DNA of 64,000 nt from Bradysia coprophila (GCF_014529535.1 NW_023503496.1:3190799-3254798); one strand, 5' to 3'; positions 25,801 through 35,394 are shown, counted from the stretch's first letter. The notes: generated by a model from the sequence alone, not told the origin. Numbers and translations: made by a program.

Positions 25801-26547
25801 AGTCTGGCTACTGTAAAAAATGGTCATACAAAGTAGTACTCTATTTGACAGATGTTGCTACGATCACTCATGCTTGTAGTGCGTTGACGGAAGACGTTTT
25901 TCTCGTTCAACCAACACACTTCAAGCCAAAGTGCTTTGAGTGACAGCTGCCAAATAGAGTACTATTTTGTGTGAAGAGTTTTTTCAGATTAATGCTAAAA
26001 TTTGTTTGATACACTGTCCCGTTCCAGTACTCTATTTTATAGTACCACTCACGCTTGAGGTGCGTTGGTTCAACAGAATACACAATTTGAAAATTACAAT
26101 GTTCACAAAGTTGGCGCAAACAGTGAGAGGTAGGAAAATTCATTCTTAATATTGCTTGACTCGATAGTTTGCAATATACAGTGTCATCCACTTGATTCAT
26201 TATTTCAATCAATATTTTACAATAGACCGCACTAGATGACGAATGTCTTTTATGGAACTGCTTGTAAAAAGTAAAATTTTGAATTTAATTTTGACTCGGA
26301 ACAACTTTTTATCACTCAGTGTATAACAAGACCAATATAATGCGAGAAAACGTTTTCTCTTCACAACGACATTGTTGTTCACTCAGTAATACGGTCTATA
26401 TCCCTGAGCTTTATTGATTTAGGTTACAATAGGTAATTCCACCAAACATTCAAAATACCAAATTCCTACCACATATGAAGTGTAGTATCGTGGCCTCGAA
26501 TAGTAGTACGATGGACGATACGAATAGTAATCCAAATCGTAAATCAT
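16804..26547 (-). CDS. small tyrosine-rich protein, possibly myofilin-like muscle protein
   Basis: Five coding exons on the minus strand, none evident from ORF length, were recognised from splice sites and phase. They are 26547-26473 (start MIYDLDYYSYRPSYYYSRP), 19915-19868 (PSYFVGDRYYNSYRYY), 17174-17059 (DFNSAAQDIRASSEKLLQDI), 16979-16951 (DLDYYSARR) and 16880-16804 (ending TVITTRRYFC, stop TAA). Phases 0, 0, 2 and 1 match at the four junctions. Most donors are strong (gtaagtg, gtaagttcg, gtgagtaac). The first donor (gtggta, or gtagga 3 nt on) and the last acceptor (aaag) are weaker. The product is about 115 aa, rich in Tyr, Ser and Arg, with no signal peptide. Such composition resembles insect thick-filament proteins such as myofilin. 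That name is a guess, and the exon model is better supported than the name. The introns contain a BEL element, a nested gene and a tRNA gene. Confidence 0.6.
17274..17457 (+). repeat. 5' LTR
   Basis: 184 bp, TG...CA, same sequence as 18997-19180 by eye. Confidence 0.88.
17476..18942 (+). CDS. element-encoded 488-codon ORF with C-terminal integrase remnant
   Basis: The single ORF between the LTRs starts 18 bp after the 5' LTR. The N-terminal three quarters are not recognisable as Gag, protease or reverse transcriptase. About residues 345-460 align by eye with the BEL/Pao integrase core: FISRRAKPAIMYNKNAANFV, then DWEFNPTTASNFGGIWEAAV, then ECAFISRPMCSL. The second catalytic Asp (usually SDN) is replaced (NKN). 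The segment bearing the first Asp is absent. The Glu in GGIWEA is kept. It therefore cannot be an active integrase. An intact 1.47-kb frame in a deleted element is unusual, and recent origin may explain it. Confidence 0.7.
   Translation: MSVAQPFVYLIRVVVVREIGCFFIKLSVDESLCSDKCEQSRSKTIDIFVNHSNLYVCEKNQMVLVVSSKRYDLKSQVFSELEVLRFVPILSMFICEKNVDGNKRSLVNKRSTLSQIHASKIIIELQFHVVAHGLASCSTVFQCSIMTEKLIFDYKLVHSSITMQLVYASTAWLTSPFLCFKVIVCNNRLPKTINGVEQWSFYGFNFGQLQSVQRKPEFTILTLCVSIVKHHRVFHISIVCSIKVSFRALVSASHNGSSNHSSSSLSVSKAERVGSCKADRSAGFIHLAVIVPTAVSSYYCGQLQTVNGVSMCEQLAECFSTCLWNMSSLQHRSLENEALHGIRKRLSKRFISRRAKPAIMYNKNAANFVDWITELSKAQQSALREQMDEIVALFTNDGVDWEFNPTTASNFGGIWEAAVQSMKFHLKQIVGSSHLTFKELTILFCQIECAFISRPMCSLTDEDLNLSLFLSKFFRFIHFIFRANFISF
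18997..19180 (+). repeat. 3' LTR
   Basis: 184 bp, same sequence as the 5' LTR by eye, followed by the ctggg target duplication. Confidence 0.88.
19186..19867. other. intronic, no recognised feature
   Basis: Sequence between the LTR element and the second coding exon of the tyrosine-rich gene. No repeat or exon was identified. Confidence 0.5.
20126..20719 (-). CDS. single-exon gene for a highly charged 197-aa protein
   Basis: An intact ORF on the minus strand from ATG to TAA. The N-terminus is uncharged (MLVRLEIDKALFVQSNADLR). A lysine-rich helix-prone block follows at about residues 50-72 (VKKAKKLKKEQQKLKKAML), then an almost pure Glu/Asp stretch at about 75-98 and an Arg-rich block near 150-167. 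This alternation suggests a nuclear or nucleolar, or disordered charged, protein. No named family was recognised. The stop codon overlaps AATAAA, and a TTCAGTC initiator-like site lies about 80 bp upstream, so it looks like a compact complete gene. It sits on the same strand inside an intron of the tyrosine-rich gene. The phase does not allow it to be a terminal exon of that gene through the visible first exon. Confidence 0.65.
   Translation of the reverse strand: MLVRLEIDKALFVQSNADLRDRSVRHGFIRKPSQSGCYEADGGKIRHKQSGKVKKAKKLKKEQQKLKKAMLRHQAEEEDDGEDADEEEVAEEEELDDTDRTPADRIFYPYTESELRSSGYSENQRFDLDDTPLSERKQRPNARYRQYMRKKLRSVDVDRRRRDRREGGGTVMVSAPSGMRKKLFGYQPRKIDYDEKE
21742..21813 (+). tRNA. tRNA-Cys (anticodon GCA)
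   Basis: 72 nt with a complete cloverleaf. The acceptor stem is GGGAATA with TGTTCCC, the D arm GCTC/GAGC, and the anticodon stem TTCGA/TCGAG with loop CTGCAGA (GCA at 21774-21776). The T arm is CGTGG/CCGCG with loop TTCAACT, and the discriminator is T. The internal A and B boxes are intact, and a T run from 21816 serves as the Pol III terminator. It lies inside an intron of the minus-strand tyrosine-rich gene and is transcribed the other way. Confidence 0.95.
22153..22409. repeat. 19-bp tandem array carrying CRE-type palindromes
   Basis: Fourteen starts of TTGTAATGATGACGTCACA spaced exactly 19 bp apart. Eleven units contain a perfect TGACGTCA (the CREB/ATF site). One has TGACGTAA, one TGACATCA, and the last is degenerate. 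There is no coding potential. Confidence 0.92.
22514..22626. mobile_element. hAT-type MITE, CAGGGACTATTTTTGGG ends
   Basis: 113 bp with inverted ends CAGGGACTATTTTTGGG. The 8-bp flanks are attaaagc and attaaaac, one mismatch apart. It belongs with the CAGGGCCTA elements at 45027 and 45523. Confidence 0.8.
23075..23670. repeat. composite foldback and direct repeats
   Basis: CACAGAGGAGTGGAATGAATG at about 23092 is repeated inverted at about 23488-23520. A block with cttgcggccagaaaatgc and ctggccacaagacaacaaa occurs twice in direct orientation (about 23194-23270 and 23590-23665). The short ORFs here come from the repeats. Confidence 0.6.
24716..24942. mobile_element. MITE, CAAGGTTCTG family, copy in the first coding intron of the tyrosine-rich gene
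   Basis: Starts CAAGGTTCT and ends CAGAACCTTG, with an interior like 11663-11907. The left end is more diverged. Confidence 0.65.
24943..26460. other. intronic, MITE fragments
   Basis: This holds arms of a dispersed family around gtactctatttgacag and its complement (about 25340-25980), and a block at 25006-25095 that recurs at 60447-60550. No exon was found. Confidence 0.5.
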
Positions 26548-27098
26548 TTTGATGTTCAAACTACTGATCGGTCGTTTAAACAAAATAAAATGTAAGAAAA
26601 AGTCTCACTAAAACTTTCACTCAAATATCAAATCGAAAAATTTCCTTCAACTCTCCACCAAGTCGATCGTTTAACTGAATTCTGAATACGATTTTTCGTG
26701 TTTGGCACCTTTCAACGTGAAAAATTCTACTTTTTTCATCTGCGAATGTGTGCAATTTTCTTTAAATGAACAAGAAATTTTCCAGTTCTCTCTCGATGAT
26801 CGAGCAAATTTTCATTTCGATTTTCGTCAACAGAAAAATATTGTTCGTGTGAAAATTTTGTTTACTTGACGAGTGGTTGATGATTCAGCCGTTTCAATGT
26901 TTTCTTTTTTTTCTCACATACGAGTTACATTGAACTAAATTTATCAAAATTTATTACATCGCTTACGCCTCTACACTTTATACAACTAACACAAACACCA
27001 GTCTGTTTATTTATTAGGTGGATGAGGTGGATATGGTCTAATATTTAAATACATAAATTACAGAATTGTGGACCAGTCGAGGAACCAGTTGACTTTAC

Positions 27099-27190
27099 CT
27101 TCGTCTTGGACTATTCATCGAAATTCATCATCTCTCTCACTTCATTCTCTACTCTGCTGAAAACCTATTTGTCCTTTAAAATCACTTACA
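27099..27190 (-). promoter_or_regulatory. possible 5' untranslated exons of the tyrosine-rich gene
   Basis: On the minus strand, a segment ending at 27190 is followed by gtaagtg. Then ttttcag precedes a 58-bp exon, 27156-27099, which is followed by gtaaag. A cagtag acceptor at 26561 then leads to the start codon at 26547. Frames through these exons hold only short uORFs, so they fit a leader. A 16-codon ORF joining 27099 to a small exon at about 27049 is also possible. This is inferred from splice sites alone. Confidence 0.35.
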
Positions 27191-27964
27191 CTATCCACTT
27201 TGCCGGAGGCAATATAGACAGCCCCGTACGAAGTCAAATTTCATAACTTCCTATTTAAACAGCTATATTTCACTATAATAACTATGAATATGCTATTATT
27301 TAGCTGAAAAGAGCTCTATATGCCTGTGTATAGCTGTATATAGCTGTATATAGATGTGCACATTTGGAATGACTGAAACACACCACACACATAACCAATT
27401 ACTTCTCAACATATTTCACTTTTACTAAAATCCAATATGGCCACCGGCAGCCATTTTGTTAGTAAGCGGAAAATAGTACGGCCTCTTTACAGTCGTCAAT
27501 ACACTGACAAAAAAGTTTCGAAAAATTCAGCTGTTACAGGTAACTTTGTCTTCAGGTAATCTACAACTCAGGTACATTTTTCACTATTTTTGAAATGGTA
27601 AATATATTTGGTCGGCAATGCAGTACAAACGTTGGTGACGTTACAGTGTTTCCTCGTGCCAATGTATCTGTCACGTTTATTATCCGCACCGTTTTATTGT
27701 GTAAATAGCAGAATGGACTTAGTCGATTTTTCAGACATTTCGATCGAAAGCATTCTTGGTAATTATATTTCTTTATTCTCGGTGGATTTTTTGATCTTCG
27801 TAGATATGTTTGTTTACTAATTTTTTAGCTGAAAAGTAAATATTACGAGAATTGAATGAAGAATTGGTGATGCGATTGCTTGCGTGTGCGTATGGTTATG
27901 TATGTGTGCCGATAAGTGAAATTCAAGCGAATTTTCTGTCCCGAAACTAAACAATAACACCAAA

Positions 27965-29127
27965 ATGAAACCAACGAAAAGTAAAAAGAAACCCATATCC
28001 GAAACCAAGCCCAGCTCCTCAATTCATAATTATTTCAAAACTGGTCCCAATGAATCTTCACGGGCGCCTAACGTAAAATCAGTGTACGTTGATGCGGTAC
28101 TGAATAAATTGAAAAGTAAGAATTTTTGAATCCTATAATTTCGCACAGGAAGTTCTTCTGACAGTGTGCTCCTGAAATTGCACAGACAAATGTATGTCAT
28201 TTTGCTAATTGAATTTCTTAAAATGGCTTCATAGGCTTCGATGACGAACGTGTGACAAAGAACGACAACAACACAGATCGCGAAAATGGTGCAGCTGCAT
28301 CGACGACGACACCACCAACGAAAACTACACGAGAGGAAAACAACAAATCAAATCGGCAAGATATCTGTCAAGCACCAGACGACACAAACGGATGCAGTGA
28401 TTGTGAAAATTGGCGGAAGAAGTACAAGGAGATGGAGAAACGGTTCCTCAAACTGAGTGTTTGTCACTCCGAATTAACAATGAAGCACAAAGATCTGGTC
28501 CGTCTTTTAACAACTAACGCTGGTTCGAGTGATGTAACGGAACAGTTTATCGATCGACACATATCCGAAGATCTGGACCTGGTGTCGACGGGTACCGCAC
28601 GAGCTCATAGCGACACCGATTCGTTTGTCGATCAACACACATCCGCAGATCTAGCTCCAGTGGCAACAGGTCAGAACTCAAGCTCCATATTCAAAATATC
28701 TTCGGCATCCGCAGTGGGCACTGACATTTTCACGGATGATGAAATCACAAATCTGAAAAAAATTGCCCTCACCAAGAACAGAGATTCGACATTCATACTC
28801 AGCTGCGTGCAATATGCCTACAAAGAAAATTTAGCATCACTAACAAGCAAAACTCTGAAAGGAACCAGAGGCAAGTACGAAGTTAAAGAGGGTAAAGTGA
28901 TAACTGTCAAGCCTCCAAAAGATCCGTTAACCCCCGAGAAGGTTGCTCGGATACAACAACTTTTCATCGATCGAATAGCCAGATGCAAATGTGTTGCTAC
29001 CGAATCAGGAGAACGAGTTAACCAGCTAAGATTCAATGAACTTATCGCGAATGCTGTAAGAACCGTGACGAACAAACAGGCACCCCAAGAAGTGCGATCA
29101 AATCAGAACGCGGATCTGAATTTGTAA
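27965..29127 (+). CDS. CACTA element accessory protein with BEN-like C-terminal region
   Basis: Exon 1 is 27965-28115 (MKPTKSKKKPISETKPSSSI...) and exon 2 is 28235-29127. The intron is GT-AG and an AGC codon is split at phase 1, giving 347 aa. An alternative first exon, 27713-27758 (MDLVDFSDISIESIL), ends in the same phase and could join exon 2 instead. Residues 1-50 are basic with an IHNYFK motif, loosely like a PCNA-binding box lacking the Gln. The middle is low-complexity Thr/Asn, then a likely coiled segment (CSDCENWRKKYKEMEKRFLK) and two similar acidic blocks. The last 120 residues run TDDEITNLKKIALTK...FILSCVQYAYKENLASL...DPLTPEKVARIQQLFIDRI, which resembles the BEN DNA-binding fold (inference). 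It lies just inside the left end of the transposon. Confidence 0.65.
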
Positions 29128-30652
29128 TTTAAATCGAATTTGTATTCGATTTTATCGAAATGAAGAAAAATAAAATATTTTCTGTTTAATTGGAGCGTGA
29201 AAGTTATTGATGATACTTTGATGTTAACATTGGGTAAGAGCGATACAGAAACTTATAGAGCGATAAACGCTGTGCAATAGGGTAGATCCCGTCGCCGAAA
29301 AATAGATCTGCAGAAGCCGAGGTAACGATCGGCGGCTGATTGTGGCCTAAAATTTTGTTCGTGCGAGCGAAATGGCCTAAAATCACCCGTCTGGAACTGA
29401 TACTACTATCAAGCTCTCTGACCTTTCTTGAGGTTTGTATCATTTCGCGTAGATAGCCTCGATGCAAACAACACACTACGGAAAAGATCGGCTCAGACAA
29501 AATTTTGGATCTGAGTAGAAAGCAGCGGTATTTTTTTGTGATATCGACTTGTAATTAAGCCATAATTAAACTCGCCGGCCGCCATTACCTCTCGGTTGTG
29601 TCTCAGCCGCCAACTGTGGCTCGGCTGGCCGGCGCAGTGCTCTAGTTCCATTCACAGCTTTCCCAGAATAATCGCACAACATCACTACTTTTTTGAATAC
29701 AACTACTTTCCGGGGTATCGCGCACTTTGATAGGATCTGCTGCTACAACAAATCCTCTAAAATAGAACATACGTTTTCAAATGGTGTCTCTCTTATCATA
29801 TGCCCTGGTAGTTACATCTGACATGTACTTCACATTTGTCACTGAACATATGAACACATACGGAACACGAGAATTCCAGTATAGAAAGCATCTGAGTCGA
29901 AGTTTCAGCGTTGGATTGGTATCATTCGTCAAAATTGTATAAATGAATTTAGAAAAAAAATTCGGATTGAATTTTTGGTATCAGTGTGCCGAAAGTAGTC
30001 TAGCGAAACCTAACTCTCTCGACAAACGTATAGATGCTACCAATGCATATCAACCATGCAACAATTTGATTTGTCGGGATAGTTATGTTCCCTTAGCCTT
30101 AGACTGTTTCCTTATACTACAGTTTTCGAGTATACGTGCTCCGTGACGTATATACATATTTGTGACACAAAACGGTACTTTCGTTGGATGGGCGCTGGTT
30201 TTATAACCAGAGGTTGCTAGTTCGAATGCGACCGGTGAGGAGCAACACCCTTTCTGTTGTGATGAATAAACCGAATTAAATTGGATTTCACAATTATAGA
30301 AAAAAAAGTCAAAATAATCATTCATATTTAACACATTTATTTCATTGGAGGCAAATTCCTTTTTATAGTTTGCATACAAATGTACATACTAAAGACTAGA
30401 CACAATTTTATGCTCGTTTTATGTCTACTGAATATAAAGCTCGTAAATCGAAAAATAGTGGAAATTATCACAAATCGTCCTTATGAGACTACAATCGGTC
30501 TAGGTGTAAAGAGTCGTTTAAATCAAGTAAGGAAATAATAAAAAAAAACAAAGAAAGACAATTCGATAAAATTCGGAACTGAAAGGTCGATTAAATATAA
30601 TTTGATTGGCTTCTTTGACTCAACTAATTCAATCGATAGATTTACAATTTCA
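29128..30652. other. spacer between the two transposon genes
   Basis: The AATAAA soon after the plus-strand stop (29170) probably ends that gene. A GC-rich hairpin-forming stretch lies at 29572-29635 (GCCGGCCGCC opposite GGCTGGCCGGC). A tRNA-like segment lies at 30185-30300. Nothing else was recognised. Confidence 0.5.
30185..30300 (+). repeat. tRNA-derived SINE-like segment
   Basis: About 60 bp resemble the 3' two thirds of a tRNA. An anticodon arm CTGGTTTTATAACCAG is followed by a B-box-like AGTTCGAATGC and a T-arm-like GCGACC. An unrelated AT-rich body and an A run (about 30299-30307) come next. The acceptor stem is not restored, so it is not a functional tRNA. The anticodon loop would read TAT (Ile), but a Met-tRNA ancestor is equally possible. 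Confidence 0.4.
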
Positions 30653-33340
30653 CTACTCTTTCTCATACGGATTCGGAGGCAAAACAATATATTCGTGGAA
30701 CCCGACCTTCATATAAATAAATTTTTGCTCGATTTGGTTGACCGATACCAAAATATTACGATTTGTCGGCTGCACTTTCAATATATGCGCAATATTGTCA
30801 ATTACTTCGAACTCCTCTATGACCGCATACACTTTGCTGTTAGACTCAAAATAAAATCTTACTTTACCAACTATGTCATTAGTCGCCTCGACGAAATAGT
30901 CGACTGATCTTTTCGGTAGAGTGTATGATGTGCTGGTGAAAATGGTGTCGTTCAAATTTATGCGTTTATGGACATACAACTCGATGTTTGAAAGATCAAT
31001 TTCCTTTAAGCTTTCAATGTTGAACACGCGCAGCGACGGATCGACAAGCTTTACACTTTTGCCAAGTAAAACTTTTTTGTTAGTTTTTGGTTTCGAACGT
31101 GCAGTTTGCTTGATGGATTTTGCCAGGCAATACTTCGAAGAAATTTGAAGTAAGACGTCTGTGGTACCATTCACCTTTTTGAGCAAGACACCATTGTTTC
31201 TTTCAAAAGGAAATGTTGAATGGCACCAAAGCGGACCCAACCACCGCACGTCTTGTGCCAAATGTTTCAACAAATGTACATTCATGACCATACTTTCAAC
31301 ACCAAACAATTGTTGATGTTGCTTCACAAACCGGTGCAACTTAATTTCGGTTTCATCAATTGCTTTGCGTGGGACCTCCGATTTCATTAATATGTAAATT
31401 GCAGCCGATAGAATGCGGAAGTGTTGCAAGTACACATCAGGCAAGCAACCCTGAAGGCAAACCGGAAGGTAGTACAAAAGCATTGACCGGTACTCGCTTG
31501 CTTTGAATTTTGATCGCATGTCCAATGATCGAGGCTTACGGTTCACCTCACGAATCGGTTTGATCGACAAAATTCTCTTGTTTAAGAGTTCTCGTTTCTT
31601 CTTCGTTATGTAGTAACTGGACTGGCTGTTCGATGGATCGCAAAAAAAATTGATCAGCTGCTTCTCGGTTCCAATCAGTACACCATGCAAATAGTCAATG
31701 CCGATGCTTCTCACAATATTGAAATGTTGTAACGCTGCTAAGCACGAAACGTCTGAAAGTTACAAAGTGACTTCTGGTCAGTTGAGAATTCAACGTTAAT
31801 AGTAGATCGTGCATGTTTATCATGAAGCATCATTAAGATACTTCCCTAGACACACACTGCGTTGAGTAGACAACCTACCTTTTATGCCATCCACAGCGTT
31901 ATTAGTGCACTTCGATGCAGCAATCATTTTCTGTAACGTGTCCTTCTCATCACGTAGCGCGAACGAATCAGTTCCTTCCGGATAGCGAATCTGCAACACT
32001 TTCTTCGACTGAACATTTTCCTGTCCGTATTTGATTTTACGTTTTTTGTTCTTGGTCTTGCAGCTGATGGAAACTTGCACACCGGGAATGTGACAATAGC
32101 TACAAGCGTTGTAGCCTCCGAACTGTTTTGTTTCCTGAATTTTCGCTTTAGCTGGCAGGTCAACAGCGCAGTGTGTCACTACTGGTTGAAACGTGTAAAC
32201 TACATTTTCAATGGTCATGACGATTTTTTCTTGCTCCAAACGTTCCAATTCTCTCACAATTGGGAGGAAATATTCGCGAAAATCAAAGTGACCTTCAGTG
32301 TACAACAGACCAGACACAAGTACATTGTGTGGTAGGAATCGAATTTCCGGTGGTAGATAGTTTTGAATGAATTGAATCGGCCACAACGATACTGAATTCG
32401 AATTGAACCTGTTCGCGCCATCAACGTTAACACATAATGATAAAATGTTCAGATCGTCATCGTCGTATTTCTGCAACACTTCCTTCAAAATATCACCGTC
32501 ATGTGCATCGGATATGTTATCGTTGTCCCGGTTAGATGTGTCGAAATTTTTGATGGCCTCCCAATTGCGGTTGATGGATTGGACAATTTGCTTTTCCAGT
32601 GGCATGTACACAAAAAAATTTGTTTCTGTTTTCTTCAAAATAGTATCGCAACATACAGCTCGTTCCATATTTTCTGAATTTTTTTCAATTATTTTATCAC
32701 ACTTAGAACACCGAATGAAGTAAATCACATCAATCATTTCTCTATTTTCACGGAACATTTGTAGGATTTGTTTTTTGTGTGTTGGAAGCCGGTCAAAGCT
32801 TTTACGTTGTTCGTTTAGCAATTCCATCAAGTCTTCGAGACCAACGAGGCTGAGATGTCGCAAGTAGTAAATAATGATTTTGTCAATAAATTGGTCGGTT
32901 GCGCTTATTAAGTTTTCTTGCAGCGTTTCAGTGTCAACATTTAACTTGTGAATGCTCTCTGAAATTAACTTGTTTTATGTGATATCAATGAGTTATGAAG
33001 GCTAAGGGAAACAGTTACCGGCTGTCGAATTGAGTAAATCAGTAATCGATTCATCTGAATCGATCTCAAACGAAACATTAAGTTGATCCATGATGATCCT
33101 TAATTTGTTTATTGCTTGAGTTTGTTTACTTGTTTTGTGCTTTGTGTATTCGGCAAATGTAAGAAAGAAAACTTTTGTATTTAACCGTCGCAGTGACAGT
33201 TGACACAGATGATAAAGTAGATCTTTTCTGTATCGCTGCTTCTTTTCAACATCGTGAAAAAAGTTGAATTTATAGTGGCGTTTCGTGAAACATCGTAGCC
33301 GTTTCACCTGAGAATAGCTGCCACAGCTGTAGCGCCCCAT
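30653..33340 (-). CDS. CACTA (EnSpm)-like transposase, three exons
   Basis: Exons are 33340-33019, 32958-31879 and 31752-30653. Both introns are GT-AG with phase 1 junctions that keep the frame (GCC G|AG; AAA G|AC). The product is about 834 aa. The central exon has the family hallmarks: LCVNVDGANRF, then VSLWPIQFIQNYLPPEIRF, then THCAVDLPAKAKI (likely first and second catalytic Asp) and a zinc-type CSYCHIPG. The third exon continues with VRSIGIDYLHGVLIG, RSMLLYYLPVCLQGCLPD, NVHLLKHLAQDVRWLGPLW and FPFERNNG (likely catalytic Glu). The N-terminus has CSKCDKII and CC pairs. No stop or frameshift was seen. It would cut and paste the element by binding its ends. The identity is confident from the motif order, and activity is unknown. 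Confidence 0.85.
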
Positions 33341-33439
33341 ACAAAAAATACAGCTGCAGCAGATAATGTAGAATGTAGATTACCTGGAGACAAAGTTACC
33401 TGCTCCAGCTGAGTTTTTCGAAACTTTTTTGAAGGTCTG

Positions 33440-34300
33440 ACGTCAACGAGAAATGCAGAGAGTTCAATGTTGCTCTACACCATTTGTTTGTCGATTTTGA
33501 AACGGCATACGACAGGGTTTTTCGGAGGAAACTATGGAATGCGACGGTGGAACTTGGTTAGCCCAAAAAACTTATTCATTTGGCTAGAATGACTCTGTCA
33601 CATGTGAGAGCCAAGGTCAGAATTCGGAACAATCTATCTGATACCTTTGAAGCCTTGGACGGACTTAGACAAGGCGATGGACTGGCAGCTGTATTCTTCA
33701 ACATTGTTCTTGAGAAGGTGATAAGACAGAGCGACGTGGAAACCAGCGGTACAATCTTCAGAAAGTTGAGTCAGTTGTTAGGATTTGCTGATGACCTAGA
33801 CTTAATTGGACGGAACATTGACATCGTTAAAGAGAATTTCACGAAAATTGAAGATAGGGGTGCTGAGTTCGGTCTCAAGGTCAGTGAGAGAAAAACCAAG
33901 TACATGATAACTTCATTGTCTGATGGCGGATCAACGGACCATACGCTGTAGGTGAATGGAAAACACTTCGAGACTGTCGACAGCTTTATTTACCTTGGGT
34001 CGCTAGTGATAATAGCATCGGAGAGGAAATTCGTAGAAGGGTAACGCTTGGTAACAGGAGTTACTGCAGTCTTCAAAAACTCATCCGGTCAAAAACACTC
34101 AACCGCAACCTTAAGTGCGAATTGTACAGATCGCTGATTCGACCAGTTGTAGCATATGGATCGGAAGCTTGGTGCATGACACAAAGTGACGAACAGACCT
34201 TGAAAGGAGAATTCTTCGATCAATTTTTGGAGGTGTCAATGTGAACGACAACTGGAGAAGAAGATACAACCATGAGCCGTATGAGCTTTTCATTACACCA
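33440..34300 (+). pseudogene. LINE reverse transcriptase fragment (RTE/CR1-like)
   Basis: Reading frames contain VDFETAYDRVFRRKLW, then LDGLRQGDGLAAVFFNIVLE (RT motif with QGD), then LLGFADDLDLIGRN (FADD active site), VDSFIYLGSL and LIRPVVAYGSEAWCMT. At least three stops or frameshifts separate them (near 33561, 33948 and 34010). It is 5' truncated where it abuts the end of the CACTA element. It is probably inactive. Confidence 0.85.
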
Positions 34301-34943
34301 ACTACGAAAGTTGTAATTTTCGCTTCCGGAATGAGATGCGAAAGTATAAAAATTCAACTCTCAGTTAGCCACGACATCACAAGAGGTGCGAAAATACTTT
34401 CGCCTCCCAACAGAGGAGCGAAAGTACTTTCGCCCCTCAAACGAGGATGCGAAAGTAAATGACAGCAACAACATGTGTTCCGTCTGGTGTCGTTGTGATC
34501 ACTGTGATTGTTGTGATAAATTTTAATTTATAAATTTTTCTTTTACCAGGGACCCCCGCATATTTCAGCTTATTTCGGTAAATTTCATCAGTTGGAACAT
34601 TATAAGGAAGCTCAAATTACAATTTTCGTAGTTGCCACGGGCTGCAAACTTCGCACACGGTTGAATTTTTTTACTTTCGTCCCTTGTGATCCAAATAACC
34701 ATTGCAAGGAGCCCGATATAGTCAAATTCATCATTCAAATTTTCAAATTTCGTAAAATTTTCGATTTTCGTAAAATTTTTGATTTTTGTCAAATTTTCGA
34801 TTTTCGTCAAATGAAAGCTGGAAGGTTCAGATCAAAGAGTAAGTTATACAGTTTTGTAAGAAGAGTATTTTCGTTCAAACTGCACAATATGATTGTCTAT
34901 TATCTGCTACCAAATTCTAAAAAATCACAACTTACAAAAGAGC
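34301..34943. other. simple repeats
   Basis: Three to four copies of GCGAAAGTACTTTCGC-like palindromes joined by CCTC...GAGG spacers lie at 34325-34460. An irregular AAATTTTCGATTTTCGT repeat lies at 34740-34812. A 178-codon frame across this DNA is not thought to be a gene. Confidence 0.6.
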
Positions 34944-35394
34944 TGATATCGCCCAAAACCCCTTACAGGGAAGATGTGATGCAAGTCCTGTTATCCACTT
35001 ACAAAAGAACTGATATCGGTGTGGGTGACGCTTACAGATATGCAAGAAGATATGCGTCACAAATGGCAGCTGATGAGGAAAGTAAGCGGAAGTTTTATCA
35101 ACAAAAAAATTATAACAAACGAAATTAGCGTCACAAGTGGCTGATGGAAGGAACATTTTTTAAGTTGTGAAATATATTTCTTTAAAGAACGGAAGAAAGC
35201 CAAATCATCTGCCATCATCGTGTAAAATTTTTGTTGATTAGACTTTCGCGTGCTTTCCTCATCATCTGCTATTTGTGACGCATATATTTTTGCATGTCGA
35301 ATCTGTAAGCGTCACCGACACCGATATCAGTTCTTTTGTAAGTGGATAACAGGACTTGCGTTACACCTCCACTGTGGTTTTGGGCGATACTCTA
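34944..35394. repeat. foldback element with GGATAACAGGACTTGCGTTAC ends
   Basis: The left arm, about 34944-35117, and right arm, about 35225-35394, are complementary, including CTGATATCGGTGTGGGTGAC and its complement. A related right arm appears at 63918-63962 (cgatatcagttattttg...gttgcgtcac). Confidence 0.7.

Larger units (their letters stand above)
27502..33432. mobile_element. CACTA (EnSpm)-like DNA transposon with two convergent genes
   Basis: The left terminus starts CACTGAC at 27502. About 55 bp from 27510 (AAAAAAGTTTCG..., through TAACTTTGTC...CAGGTAATCTACA) are repeated inverted at 33431-33370 with roughly 90% agreement by eye. Between them lie a plus-strand two-exon gene (27965-29127) and a minus-strand three-exon transposase (33340-30653), facing each other. 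The extreme right end is missing: instead of a terminal CAGTG the sequence runs into LINE-like DNA at about 33433. The target duplication therefore cannot be read. Both genes are open across their introns, so protein function may persist even if this copy cannot excise. Confidence 0.75.

Noticed and set aside
25907-26212. 101-codon minus-strand ORF
   Set aside because: It lies in MITE arms around gtactctatttgacag and has no supporting motif or splice structure.
34592-35128. 178-codon ORF
   Set aside because: It runs through simple repeats and into one arm of a foldback element. No protein-like conservation is visible.
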